Shown here: piece by piece, positions 45,368 to 57,094 of the stretch
Position numbering within the stretch: the stretch's first letter is position 1
Layout: each line of letters opens with the position of its first letter
NCBI GenBank assembly: GCA_028583415.1
Contig: CM053276.1
Coordinates: forward strand, 64,317,071 to 64,381,070
DNA: 64,000 bases
Direction: 5' to 3'
DNA from: Protea cynaroides
Lineage: Eukaryota; Streptophyta; Magnoliopsida; Proteales; Proteaceae
Made by a program: the position numbers and the translations under genes
The notes under the pieces: model-generated
Told to the model about the DNA's origin: nothing
Database searches by the model: none
Seen by the model: only the letters and a program-made list of their open reading frames with translations

Positions 45368-48199
45368 AATCATTGATTTGTACAGAGTTTGGTCAACTAT
45401 TGGAGAGTCATCTTTTGAACCTAGCTTGATATTGACAACCATAGGTATCCCAACTGGTTTGCTGTCCTCCATCACAATCCTCTTCAGAATATCTTTGGTG
45501 TATTTCACTTGAGAGATGAAGATGACATTTTCTTTCTGATGAATCTGTAAACCCAGAAAGTATGATAATTCTCCAAGCATAGACATCTCAAATTCTATTC
45601 TCATCTTCTCAACAAACTATTTGCAGAGCTTCTTACAATGTTTCCCAAATATAATGTCGTCCGCATAAACCACAACCACTAACCGACTGCTATCTTCTAC
45701 CATGACATATAAATTGCGGTCCACTACTCCTCTTCGTAGACTCAACTTATGCAGATATGTATTGAGCCTTTCATACCAAGCTCTTGGAGCTTGTTTCAAC
45801 CCATATAGAGCCTTTTTTAACTTTCACACTTTGTCTTCATCATCACTTAGCTGAAACCCTTCAGGTTGCTCAACATACACTTCCTCATCAAGGTTACCAT
45901 TTAAAAATACAGATTTTACATCCATTTTATACACTTTGAACCCTCCATGCATTGCTAATGCCAAAAACATTCTAATAGACTCAAGCCTTGCCACTGGGGC
46001 AAAAGTCTCATTAAAATCAATTCCTTCTACTTGTGCATAGCCTTTGCCTACAAGTCTGGTCTTGTTTCTTATAACCTGGCTATCTTCATTCAGTTTGTTT
46101 CTAAAGACCCATTTTGTGTCAATGTTATTTTTATCCACAGGTCTTGGAACAAGCTCCCAAGTGTTGTTTTTCTCAATCTGATCTAGCTCTTCATTCGTAC
46201 CTTTCATCCAATGTTCATTCTTGCCTGCCTTGTACACATACTTTGGTTTAACTTTAGATAACAAGGAATATATAGATGCTTTCATCTTCCTTATTTGCAT
46301 TTCAGCATTTGGATCTCCAATTATTTGATGATTTAGATGAATCTTTAACCACTTATTGTCTTTCGGTCTACCATCTTTCTGTAATTCAATCTAAATTTCT
46401 TGCATCTCTGATTCTTCATCTTCTTGTTGTTCTTTGTCACCAGAAACTTTATCATTCTCATCAAGCTCTTCAAATATTGGGATTCAGGTTCCACCCTCTT
46501 TGAGTGCCCTATTTGCTCATAAATTCTCACAACTGAACTCTCCACAATTTTTCTAAGTATTTTTGATGTAGCACCTGTAAGCTTTACTCTTAAAAGAGTA
46601 TCCTAGAAAGATACCTTCATCAGCTCTATAATTGAACTTGCCAAGGTTATCTTCTTTTCTCTTGATGTAACACTTAGAACCAAAGACTTTGAAGTACTTC
46701 ACTGTGGATTTCCTTCAAAACCATAACTCCTAGGGTGTCTTCTTCTCAAGTGGCCTCAGTAAGCATTTGTTGGTGATATGCACTGCAGAGTAGATGCCTT
46801 CTCTCTAGAAATGCTTTGCTACATTGTTTTCTGACTTCATAGTTCTAGCCATTTTTTGAACAATCTTATTTTTCCTCTCAACTACTCCATTCTGTTGAGG
46901 AGTTCTAGCTGCCGAATGTTGAATCCTAATTCCACTTTCATTATAAAAGTTGAAAAACTCATTCCATGTAAACTCCTTGCCTTGGTCAAATCTCAAACAC
47001 TTAATAGTGTTTCCAGTTTCATTTTCTACTCTCTTTTTGAAGGTCTTGAATCTGTCAAGGGCTTCAATCTTATCTTTCAAAAACATGACCCAGGTCATTC
47101 TAGAATATTTATTAATGAATAAGATGAAGTATCTCTCTCCTCCTATGGCATGAGTCCTCATAGGCCCACACAAGTCAGTATGTATAAGGTCAAGAGATTT
47201 GCTTGAATGGAACTCCTTCAACTTGTATGTAGCCCTTGCTTGCTTTCCCTTCTGACATGATCCATAAACATGATTTTCAGGAACCTTCACAATAGGAAGA
47301 TCTCTCACTGCTTCCTGTTTGCTTATCTTGGCCAGGTTCTTGAAATTAATGTGCCCCATTCTTCTGTACCATAACCAGTTTTCATCTTAGGTCATCATAC
47401 ATTTGTTGTAGGCATCTATCAACACATAGAAGTTTCCTACTATTCCTTCTCCCATAGCCACAACCTTCCTTATTCCAACCTTGTTGATGACACATCCTTC
47501 TTTGTTGAAGGTGACCTCATGTCCTTGGTCACATATCTAACTTACACTGAGTAGATTATGTTTGAGTCCAATGACAAATAAAATTTTTGAGACTTGATCT
47601 TTCCATTGTTAATATTCACTGATCCTCTTCCTTCAAATCTAGCACCCTAATTTCCAAACCTTACTAATCCTCTTTCTTCAATATTAAGATTTGTGAACTT
47701 TTCTTTGTTGCCAGTTATATGAGTGGAACATCCACTATCAAGGATTCATGGAGATTTCCTGCTATTTGCCTTGAGTGCTGCTTGTACCATCAAGGATATG
47801 TTTCTTCTTTTTTACGGTTTCTCCACCCATACAGCCTTGTCTTTTACTGTAATAGGTTCTCTTGCTTCTTTTTCTTCTACAACCCTTTCTTCTCTTTGAG
47901 CTTGTCTCCTTGGAGAATCTCTTCTTGCCTTCCTTCTAGGTTGTCTTTGAGACGAAAGAACTGTTTGGTAGTTTCTAGCAATATGCCCAAACTTTTCACA
48001 TCTGTAACATTTAACTCCTTCATAAACAAAAGGAGTAAATATGTTTTTCCTGTAAAAATTAGAGGTTTTACTTGCCTTCTACATTCTATAATTCTGTGTC
48101 CATAGCCATTGTAGCCATAAGAACAACCTCTGAAGCTATCTCTTTGAAACTGATTATGCCCTAGTTTTCTTTGTCTACCTTGCTTGACAGTACTGAAAC
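45368..48199 (-). pseudogene. Copia pol (integrase, RT) and end of gag
   Basis: Right half of the copia gene cut by element A. On the minus strand from 48199: a worn zinc knuckle CYRCEKFGHIARNY (near 47960-48005); the pre-integrase zinc region and integrase 47359-46805 with VYGSCQKGKQ (first Cys to Tyr), HTDLCGPM, RFDQGKEF and TPQQNGVVERKN; RT 46300-45824 with NNTWELVPRP, DTKWVFRNKLN and KMDVKSVFLNG; and RT 45799-45617 with catalytic VYADDIIF. The frame 45604-45363 has LGELSYFLGLQI and ends in LYKSMIGS at the insertion. Many stops and frameshifts. Confidence 0.88.
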
Positions 48200-48338
48200 T
48201 GTAAGACCCATAACGTACTAACCAGTCTTACCACCTTGTATTAGGTCTTCCTATCATGGTTGGACCAAGCGGACCAAGTGCGTGAAGAAACCACAAGGCT
48301 ACGTATGAAATTGAACCCAAAATCATCTAATTAGGAGT

Positions 48339-48468
48339 GTGTGGTCGCATACCTAAACAGGTGTGGTTGACCATACCTCAGAATAATGCAACCACTGGAG
48401 TCTGGGACGTGTGGTGGCAGTTTTTGGATGTGTGGTAAACGGATGCTACGACCCCACGTGCGACCACA
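48339..48468 (+). promoter_or_regulatory. Motif cluster 1 of element B
   Basis: GTGTGGTCGCAT, GGTTGACCATACC, CGACCCCACGTGCGACCACAC and related copies within 130 bp, ending about 95 bp upstream of the TATA box. Confidence 0.5.
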
Positions 48469-48951
48469 CAAATTCAAACTGACTCCGTGATTAGAAAACC
48501 TTCCTAATCCGAAGGGGGTTCTTTCCTAATCTAAGTAGGACTCTATATGGAGGGTTTTCCTCTATATATAGGACATCACTTAGCCTCTTTCATCCTTTTA
48601 GAACTCAAACTGAAAGAGAGAGAAAGAGAAGAAGAGGAAGAGAAGAAGAATTGAAGAGGAAGACTAAGAGAAGGAAATTCACAGAGAACTCTGATTCTTC
48701 AACAAGTTTAAGGTATGAAACATTCCCCATATTAGTTGAATGCCTAGGATAGATCATGAAGGAGATAGTGATTCAAAGTGAGACCCCAATCATATAACCA
48801 TAGACAAATTATAAGAGAACCATGGAGGGAATCTATTAGGATGATGGATAATGTAAAAATATGAATTTTGAGCCATATAACAATCATAAGAAGGATCATG
48901 ATGATAAGCCAAAGAATCAAAACATGAAGGAATTGAGTTGAGAGTAGAAAA

Positions 48952-49200
48952 GTCGACCATCACATGTATGGTTGCATGTGTGGTCGCATGATATGCGACC
49001 ACACGAGACATATATAATTGACCACATGCCTTCAAGAAAGTTCCAGGGAGGGTGTGGTCGCATGGTATGCGACCACACATATCGACCATACACCCTCTAG
49101 AAAGTTCCAGGGAGGGTGTGGTCACATGTATGGTCGCATGACATGCAACCACCCATAGCTACCACATATAGCTACCACACACCCTGTGGTCGCAGAAACT
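48952..49200 (+). promoter_or_regulatory. Motif cluster 2 of element B
   Basis: Repeated palindromes of the type TGTGGTCGCAT-GATATGCGACCACA. Part of the cluster was copied in a tandem duplication with TAGAAAGTTCCAGGGAGGGT. Confidence 0.55.
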
Positions 49201-50204
49201 GAAACCACAGGTGCAGCCGCACCTACGACCACTCAGCTTTTGAAAGTCTGAATTGATGGAAACAAACTCTAATTTAAAATCTATGAATTTTTTAGGTTTC
49301 CCAGTGGTCTAAAAGTGATTTACAAAGCTTGAACGAGGAACAACCATCGACCAATGGTGAGGGAACATGACCTAAATTAATTGGCTAATAATAAACTGTT
49401 TTACTTGTTGAGTCCATTACCATGAATGATTTTATGCTTGTATGCTTGTAATGTGCATTTCACATGTCATCCAATATTCTTGCTATTACTGCTCATGCAT
49501 ATTTAATTCTGTTTATTTATAATATGATGATGATGATGATGTTAGGAATAGGCATGTGAATGTATGTGTGTGATTAGTGTGCTTGATGCAAGTGGAGCAT
49601 CAGGGGGAGGACGTGACACTGTGGTTCATCCAGGTCACCAAACTCTAGCTCTATCTCTACTCAAGTCTTGCCCACTAACATCGTCATACCGCCATTACCT
49701 TAGTAGAACTATTACGTTGTAGGGCATCAGGCGAGGTGGTCTCAAACTGTGTAGTCTCTGACTCTGCCGGGGGGCCTTAGCTCTATCTCTATGGACGTAT
49801 TGAGGGATGCTAGGGTGAGGCCTTGGATACACTGTTTGGAAATAGGATTGGTTAGTTGCGAGCCCAGTTTACAAGCCCTCACCAATAGAGGCTTACATGT
49901 TGGTATGGGTAGGGCATCAGGGGAAGTGTTATGCGATGTTTGATCCAGGCACTTTAGCTCTATCTCTACTCCATGATGGGTGCATGTGGGATGACAATAG
50001 TATTTGATCCATTGGGTGGCTTCACACACTCGTGTATAGAGGTGCGGCAGTCACCAATCTTTTCTATAGCACATTGTAAACTTATAAACCAGACCAAAGA
50101 TATGAATAGAATGCATGTATATGTTTGTTGCATTGTTTTGTTTACTCACTAAGCCATGATGTGTGCTCACCCTTTCGACGTTGAATATTTTAGTTGATGA
50201 TGAA

Positions 50205-50327
50205 AGTCCTACCGTGAAATATTATATGAATGCATCAATGTACGGACATGTTGCTACGATGGATGTGGAAGCTATGGTGGAGTCGCATGATTCATCGTGC
50301 GAGTGCAACTCATGTATTTTCGACTAG
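50205..50327 (+). CDS. Conserved LTR-encoded peptide block (element B)
   Basis: Forty codons and TAG. Y-Y-M-N-A-S-M-Y-G-H-V-A-T-M, then E-S-H-D-S-S-C-E-C-N-S-C-I-F-D. The acceptor is worn (GATGATGAAA instead of GATGATGCAG). Confidence 0.5.
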   Translation, partial: SPTVKYYMNASMYGHVATMDVEAMVESHDSSCECNSCIFD

Positions 50328-50609
50328 ATTTAGTTGTTGGATTATCAGAACTTGTAATTGATTACTTTATTTTATTTTATGTTTTGAGTCATTTGGAGAT
50401 AATTGGATAATTAATTACATTATCACTGTTAGATACTCAGTTCATTAATATTAAAGACTTTCGCTATTGTTTATTTACTCTGATTATGATTGTGGTTGTA
50501 TCTAGTTTGATCAAATGGGCACGGCCTATACGAGATCCTGATTGAACCGTTGGTTCATAAACGGTTCATCATACTATTTTGGTTGGTTCAGAATTAGGGT
50601 GTGACAACT

Positions 50610-50621
50610 TGGTATCAGAGT
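50610..50621 (+). other. Primer binding site of element B
   Basis: TGGTATCAGAGT, 3 nt after the LTR end. Confidence 0.9.
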
Positions 50622-50827
50622 TCTCGGGCTCTGTCTATCAAACCTGTATACTTCCACAAGAGTTTGTGAACTGAGTTAGAATAAAATTAAAAGCTTTAAT
50701 AAGAACACACTATAAGCACCTGTGTTGTATGAGATAATACCTAAGAAAGAGAATAATGCACATATGAAAATGAGAAACAAGTTCTATGTATATATCAAAT
50801 GAGAATAAAACTAACATATATCCGAAT

Positions 50828-50861
50828 CAGAGTACGGTCCACAATCCGGACAGTTACTCTG
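50828..50861 (+). promoter_or_regulatory. Conserved 34-nt leader hairpin, element B
   Basis: Same stem as element A (CAGAGTA/TACTCTG) and same length. Differs in the loop and in one inner base. Confidence 0.6.
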
Positions 50862-50891
50862 TAGTATAAAGTAAAAAGAAATAAAGACATC

Positions 50892-52115
50892 ATGGAGCTG
50901 GGGGTGCTGGAGGAGGAGATGCCTCACGATCTTGATCATAATCCTCAGCATATACTCTCGTAAGCCAGGCTATCTGAGTTTAGGTCACTGGAGACTAGCT
51001 GCCAGATCCGCCACCAGCTGATCAATAGCACGCTGGGCCTCCCGAATCTCACGCAGCAGCCCCATCACGTCATCTGGTGGTGGGTTCGAAGGACCAACTG
51101 AGTGGGAAGGAGCCTGAGAAGGACCAGCTCCAGTGAAATGCTGTGGTGATGGAGGAGGTATAGCATCCACGTCCATGATCATCCTATCATCATCCTCCTC
51201 ATCACTGCTCTCGTGAACCTCTGCTACAGCTGCTACTGCCGCCTCCGTGTCTGCTACCTCTACTCGAGTACGGGGATGCACCATAGCATTTCTCTCCTTG
51301 TCACTGACCTGCACATCTCGCATCCCCATCCTACAGATGGCCTCTCAGTCAAGGTCAGTAAAAAAAGTATCCTCGTAAATCCTCTTATCGACCAAGTCTA
51401 CCTGCAAGAGAGTGAGCAGAGTAGTGATCAAATGCCCATAGGGTAGGTTACCCACCAGACCAGGCGTCGTGGCACGGAGCATGGTCCTGATAATGATATA
51501 AGGAAGGCAGACAGGTTGCCTAGTGTAGATGTAGTACAGAAGGTACTGGGTCAACTGTGAAACCTTCTCATAGTGTCCACTCTAGGGAATCAGGTTGTGC
51601 TGGATGATCTTGCAATACACTGGGGGTTCCGGCTGTAGGTTGGTTGCCTTCATCTGCCATCGATCGTCCTTAAGAATCTGGGGGTCAATCTCTGCATGCA
51701 TTCTTACTGACAGGAACTGGGGTTCCTTGGGTGCACAGTATATCAAGGGACCATCATCTGAGATACCCAGGAGATCAGCCAACTCCTGGTAGTTAAATGA
51801 GATCTCCACCCCTTTAACTAAACTGGTGATCCTGAGCTCTCTACCTATATTTATGTCCTCTAGGTCACCCTCCACCTATAAATTGCAATAAAATTGTTTC
51901 ACCAACTCAGGACAGGTGCAACCCTCATATAGAATCACAGGGAGCCAGCCCATATCACCGAATGCTCCCTCCACATCAAATAGGGCTAGGTTGGCCAAGT
52001 TGACACAACGACCCCCTTCCACCTTCTTACGCTTGTACCGAGCATACTGTGCTTCTGTTTCAATAGATCGGAAGTAATGGGGATCATAAACTCTGGGGAC
52101 TTTAGTGTGAGCCAT
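50892..52115 (-). pseudogene. Antisense gene of element B
   Basis: ATG at 52115 (MAHTKVPRVYD). KRKKVEGGRCVNLANL, MGWLPVI, LVKQFYCNL, ISFNYQELADLLGI, WQMKATN, PPVYCKIIQHNLIP, LTQYLLYYI and VCLPYIIIRTM align with element A. C-terminal part shorter: DVDAIPPPSP, GLLREIREAQRAIDQ, then WLTRVYAEDYD and a proline-rich end. The DAQR repeat of element A is absent. Stops near 51873, 51580 and 51343; the last is at the same codon as in A but TGA instead of TAG, so both probably arose independently from TGG. Confidence 0.7.
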
Positions 52116-52705
52116 GTTGTTTGCAAGAGTATAGACCAACAAGCAACATATCAGATATAGTGAAAATTTAGAATTTTGGCATTATGACGGCGTGATTTGG
52201 CCAAAAGCCTCACTTTTCATCCAAACATTTGGGCATGAGGACTTACATAGGTCCCAAACCATCCTGCAAGGCTCATACAATCGAAAATTTAAACTAGCTG
52301 GGTCGAATTTGAAAAAATTTTGACAATTTGGAAAAAGCCCAAAATTTAAGTCAAAAATGGGAATTTTCAAGTTTCTATTAAGCTAACCGATGAAACTCAA
52401 ATTTTCTTGAGGGCTTACATCCATTGGGTGGCCAATAGCAATAACCTCCAATAAAAATCAAATTTTTACGATCAGAAAAATATTAATTTGAAGAAAACCC
52501 TATAAATGGAGCAAAACCTAGGTATGAAAGCTTAAAAAGGGGAAATAGTAGGGAACATACTTGAAAGAACGGAACGTAGGTCGTAGATCGATGAAAGAAT
52601 CACAAAATTTGTACGGTCGACACTGTAACAACTCAATGGTGGTGAGTTGAGTTGAAGACAAAAGAGAAATATAGAGAATGGCTCGAAAATCAGGTTTAAA
52701 AACCT

Positions 52706-53014
52706 GATTTGGGATCGTGTGGTTTCCAAATTTGACCAAAAATGTGACCCCACGATCGACCCCACGATCGACCACAGGCTCTCGTTGAGCTGACAGGGTT
52801 TGTGTGGTCGCAACCCTGTGGTCGCATATAGTGCCACCACACGATCGACCACAGGCCCTCGGTGAGCTGACAGGGTTTGTGTGGTCGCAACCCTGTGGTC
52901 GCATATAGTGCGACCACACGGTCGATCACAGGCTCTCGGTGAGCTGACATGGTTTGTGTGGTCGCAACCCTGTGGTCGAATATACTGCGACCCCACCATC
53001 GACCCCACGATGAA
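52706..53014 (+). promoter_or_regulatory. Motif cluster 3 of element B, in a 77-bp tandem array
   Basis: Three tandem units of about 77 bp, each with GTGTGGTCGCAACC, GTGGTCGCATATAGTGCGAC and CGATCGACCACAGGC. Ends about 140 bp before the gag ATG and lies upstream of the antisense gene on the other strand. Confidence 0.6.
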
Positions 53015-53154
53015 AAATGTTCTGTTTTGACTGAATGACTTTAAAGATTGAAATTTTGCCTTGTTAACTTGGATTTTGACATGAGAATGACGTATATTAT
53101 GATTGCCTCATATATTCCTTGACTTTCAAACACTACCACCACCGAAAACAGGAA

Positions 53155-54455
53155 ATGGCTGGGCAAAGAATAACCAGGAGAGGACGTAACCCAATTTCAC
53201 CTCCACCACCACCTATGGAAGAAAATAGCCATGAAAACCCTGAGGAACAGGAGAACCAGAATATGGTACCGCCAGGAGTCAACGACCAAGCTAACCCCAC
53301 AAACTTGCCAGCCCCACCTACAGACTTGGCTACTGCGGTGATAAATCTAGCACAACAGTTGCAGCAAATACAACAAGTACAAGCCAACATGCAAGCTGCT
53401 ATTGGAATGGCTTTCCCAGTTGCAAACACTACTCCTTTATCAGCGGGACAAGCTAGTACCGTACCAGGGGTTAGCAACACAGTGCCCCAAGCATCGGCTA
53501 TGAAACACGGTACCCCAAGCACCTCAAACGCCATTTGTACAAGCTCATGTACAAAACCCTGAAGTACCTCAAGGCGTATACAACCATGGCAATTACCAGT
53601 ATCAACCGCTTATATATGGAGCATATGCTCAGTATCAGTTGGACCATTCTCGACTGATCGAGCGTTTCCTGAAGATGAAGCCTAAGGAATTTAATGGCAA
53701 GCCATCGGATCCTTTGTGGCTAGCTCACTAGATCGACGAGATGGAAAGGAACTTCATGATGATGACTGTAAATGAAGAGGAAAAAGTGCTATGTGCCACA
53801 TTTATGCTGAAGGGCGATGCACACCATTGGTGGAAGTCTACTCGAAGTTATCTGTTAACGAAGCACTCCCAATTGACCTGGGCTATCTATAAAGAAGCAT
53901 TCTTCGAGAAGTATTTTCCCAGAAGTTTCAGAGATGAGATGGAAAGAGAGTTTCTGAGTATGTATCAGGTACAGATGACTGTGGATGCATATCAGCAGCA
54001 TTATGAAGAGTTGTTTTTCTTTGCTCCCTCTAGCATGCAGGAGGAAAATACCAAAACCCGAAGGTTCGTTATGGGAGTTAGGGGAAGCATCTGTGAGCAT
54101 GTATTGGGATTGGAAAAGAAGATTTATAATGAAGCTGTACAGATTGCTCGAGTACTGAAATCCAGCCAGAGGGAAAGTTGTTTTGCTCAGAACAGAGGTA
54201 TCAAAAGGCCTAATGGAAATTCATATAACGGAAGGAACACAAAGACATTTAAACCCTTCCGTACTCAAGGCTTTAATGCTGCAGCCAAGACTACTCCTCA
54301 ACAGAAGCAAAGTAGTAAAGGAGTAAAATGCTTTAACTGTAATCAAATAGGACATTATTCAAGGGAGTGTCCTAAGCCAAGGAAGCAGCTATAGCACGAA
54401 AAGGTTTATGTAGTTACATCTGAGGATTCTACCGCATCGCTTGATGTGGTCACAG
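53155..54455 (+). pseudogene. gag of element B
   Basis: MAGQRITRRGRN, proline-rich N-terminus, AQQLQQIQQVQANMQAAIG coiled coil, capsid FLKMKPKEFNGK, ATFMLKGDAHHWWKSTR, FFEKYFPRSFRDEMEREF, zinc knuckle CFNCNQIGHYSREC complete. A frameshift lies near 53480, a TAG near 53729 and a TAG at 54392. Ends at the putative intron. Confidence 0.85.
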
Positions 54456-54523
54456 GTATGACCTGAACCTTTCATTTGTACTACCTTGTTTGAGCATGTA
54501 GACTAAATTAAATCAAATCATAG
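54456..54523 (+). other. Putative gag-protease intron, element B
   Basis: 68 nt, GTATGACCTG...AAATCATAG, with GCATGTAGACTAAA about 30 nt before the AG. One base shorter than in element A, so reading through cannot keep the frame, while splicing joins the same T-G-I-V. Confidence 0.65.
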
Positions 54524-55110
54524 GTATCGTACCTATTAATGGCATACCCGCCAGAGTACTCTTTGATTCTGGAGCTACTCATTCTTTTATATCTGTGTCA
54601 TTTAGAAGAAGCTAAATCTACCCCTCAAACCTTTAGACTACAAATTGCTTGTACGTTCACCTATGGGATTAGAAGTGGAACTAGAAAGGGGTTATGGACC
54701 ATGTCTAGTTCTTATCGGCGAGAAGATTTTGGATGCAACCTTAATTCAACTTGAGGATGGTAGACTTTGATGTTATCTTGGGAATGGATTGGTTAACTAG
54801 GAACTCTGCAAACCTATTATGTGCAGAAAAAAAATTGACATTTAAAGACAAGGAAGGAGCAGAGTTTAGTTTTGCGGGAATCAAACTTTTCCGTAAATGA
54901 AAACTCATTCTCTCTACATTGAAGGCTAGAAAATGCCTCGAGAAAGAAGGAATTGGGTATCTAGTATCCGTGGTCGATCTCACCAAGTAAGCACCACGAA
55001 TGGAGGATATTGATGTTGTGCGTGACTTTCTGGATGTATTTTCTGAGGAACTACCAGGACGACCACCCGATCGAGTGACAAAGTTCGTTATAAATCTTAT
55101 ACCTGGAGCC
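54524..55110 (+). pseudogene. Protease of element B, truncated
   Basis: LFDSGATHSFISVSF (active Asp present) and VILGMDWL, several frameshifts, then EDIDVV and DVFSEELPG. Homology to element A ends at ACCTGGAGCC (55101-55110), the residues before RT. Confidence 0.85.
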
Positions 55111-55120
55111 GATAGACTGA

Positions 55121-55459
55121 AAAAAAAGAAGTGAGAAGTATAAAAGCAAATCCACAATGAGGTGTTTCAACTGTGGAGGGTTAGGGCACTTTACTTCAAA
55201 GTGTCAGAAGAAGGAAATAATCTATGAGTCTGATGAAGAAGAGCCAAAGGAGAGACAAGACAAGAAAGGCAAGAAAAGATTCATTCCAAAGAAGAGAAGT
55301 TATTTGTGCAAACAGAGTAAATCCTCAGATGAGTTTGAAGCAGAAGACAATGATGACATTTTATTCATGGCTAGATTTGATGGAGCACTAGAAAGGATTG
55401 AAAATACAAAGAAGAAAAGTGACGTTTCCAAGAGTAGACTAGAAGAAATGTTGTGGTGA
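55121..55459 (+). pseudogene. Copia gag fragment in inverted orientation
   Basis: SEKYKSKST followed by a zinc knuckle CFNCGGLGHFTSKC, an acidic and lysine-rich stretch (YESDEEEPKERQDKKGKKRF) and DDILFMARFDGALERIEN, typical of the gag C-terminal half in copia elements. Plus strand, opposite to the surrounding copia element. It starts right at the break of element B and ends in a patch shared with 51135-51167. Confidence 0.7.
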
Positions 55460-55476
55460 TGGAGGAGGTATAGTAT

Positions 55477-55556
55477 GCACTTTACTATTGTAGCAGTCGA
55501 AAACTACCTTAGTCATTACATCCTGGTAGTTTTTTACTGCTACAATAGTAAAGTGC
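55477..55556. repeat. Long hairpin at rearrangement junction
   Basis: A 20-nt perfect inverted repeat (55477-55496 with 55537-55556; GCACTTTACTATTGTAGCAG and complement) encloses a second inverted pair AAAACTACC/GGTAGTTTT (55500-55508, 55525-55533) and a 16-nt loop. The right arm belongs to the copia LTR copy that starts here. Confidence 0.85.
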
Positions 55557-57094
55557 TACACCACTAGGTAAGACAAACTACAACTTGAATATGAACTACT
55601 ACTCATAAACCTATCAGGCCTTGACTTGACAGACTATAAATATAAAGTATGTAATGATTACAAACCCACCCCATTTATCACATTCATCATTATAAGGGTT
55701 TGTGTGCGAGGTTACCTTCCCGACTTGTTCATAGTAGGTGTAGAGCTCACTGTATAAGCTTCTCCATCTCTTCACTCACCACTCAAGCCATTCCTCATCA
55801 CCATGACTTCATGGACACTCAATACACAGTCTTGGTACTCTACTTTAGTTTCAATGAAACATTAATGGCCACTAGGAGTAGGTGGAAGTCATACACAGCT
55901 CTCAAATTTCTCCAACAAGAGTTTTTACCCAAAAATCACACTTTTGTTTCTTCCTCTCGAGCTGCAACTGGTTTGGCAAGCTTGGATTTGAAAATACCTT
56001 CAATTTTATATCTTATACGCCCAAATTAGAGATCGAACGACTGAGATATCTCATATATTGATTCCATGAGTTGCGTCACACATAAGCACCGCCGCCTCTG
56101 CCATGTCGTATGCTGTTGTCGAGCTGCGATTGGTGGACAATGGAATCTTCATTTTGAGCCACTGGATCTGTTAGATAGAAGTGGGAGTTATGCTGGACCT
56201 TATGATCTGAATCCATCACGCCCTGAGCGTTCGACAACTATCCTAGCCGCTGGATCAGGATCCCACGAACCAGAGCATCATATGTGCGATAACATCAAAC
56301 ATCGAGCCACCTTTATTCGACGTGGCTCACATTTATAACCTGCCTCCAGCCAATCCTAATGCTCACGGGAGCATTTTGAAGGAGCGCCTGACCAAATCCC
56401 GCCTTTTTGAAAGCCATCGGATTTGGATCTAGGATGCGTGGCATATATCTAGCTGTCCATTTCGAATCCATCCTTTTTGAGACTTTCCAAAATGCCCCTG
56501 AGACCATATAAAATGGCCTCTATAACCTTTGTTAAGGGCCGATTCAGAGAATTTTTCCAGTACGGTCCTAAGGACCCTGTTCTCTAAGCCAAAAGATCGA
56601 ACACATGGGGGCATGTGGTGCTGTGCGATGCGGGCATGCTTGCTGTTGTGTGCACGGCTTGACCCTATTGCAGTGCGCATGGCATGGCCCTCCCGCTATG
56701 TACACGGCAGGGCATGGCTGGCCTACTGCGGTGCTACTGTGTGCGGCATGGCATGGCTAGCTTTGTGCTGCTAGGCAAGCTTGGCCTGCCGACTTGGTGC
56801 CACAGCTACAGGCCTGGGTAGGCTGCCATGCTGGCATACCACCTCATGGAGGATCCACCTGTCCCACTTTCTCTCTCCCCTTCCTTCTCTCTCTTCTTTC
56901 TCTCTCTACATTCTCTCTCTACAGCTTCTTATTTCTCCTCCTTTTTCTACCTTTTGTTGTACAATGTCTTTTTTGCATTGTACTTCACATACATGCCTAC
57001 TGACAATCTCTCTCCTCATCATTCTGCCAAGGTTACCAACAATGACAACACACATAGGGCTGCAATACTGCTCAACTTGGCCAAGGTTCCAACA
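55546..57094 (-). mobile_element. Copia LTR, right copy (inner end truncated)
   Basis: Aligns with 16235-17833 plus 27801-27833 and ends TTCCAACA, i.e. TGTTGGAACC on the minus strand. Probably the 5' LTR of the large copia element. The counterpart of 15829-16234 is missing. Differences from the left copy are dominated by C/T and G/A. Confidence 0.7.

Larger units (their letters stand above)
48200..50606 (+). mobile_element. 5' LTR of element B
   Basis: TATA box TATATATA 48563-48570, purine-rich leader, donor-like GTATGAAA near 48712 and GTGAGGG near 49360. The palindromic motif version is TGTGGTCGCA/TGCGACCACA. Confidence 0.9.
48200..55110 (+). mobile_element. Gypsy element B, 5' part only
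   Basis: Starts TGTAAGACCC at 48200 after GAAAC. Contains the 5' LTR, primer site, hairpin, antisense gene, cluster 3, gag, intron and protease, and stops near 55110 just before RT. RT to 3' LTR are missing, so no right target duplication exists. Same architecture as element A, but a different subfamily by motif and LTR sequence. Confidence 0.9.
15829..57094 (-). mobile_element. Large Ty1/copia element, split by three gypsy insertions
   Basis: The order on the minus strand is an LTR at the right (55546-57094), RT and integrase pieces (48199-45363), RNase H (28740-28078), polypurine tract (27834-27846) and a 3' LTR at the left (27833-15829, split by element C). Insertions A and B interrupt pol and gag. 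The LTR's left end TTGACACTGAGAAGGGGGA with GATGAATCAGTG resembles LTR ends of SIRE/Maximus-type copia elements (from memory). No target duplication matches between 15824-15828 (TCCTA) and 57095-57099 (CTTTG), and the right LTR lacks its inner about 400 bp, so the right side was rearranged and the pairing of the two LTRs is an inference. Confidence 0.6.
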
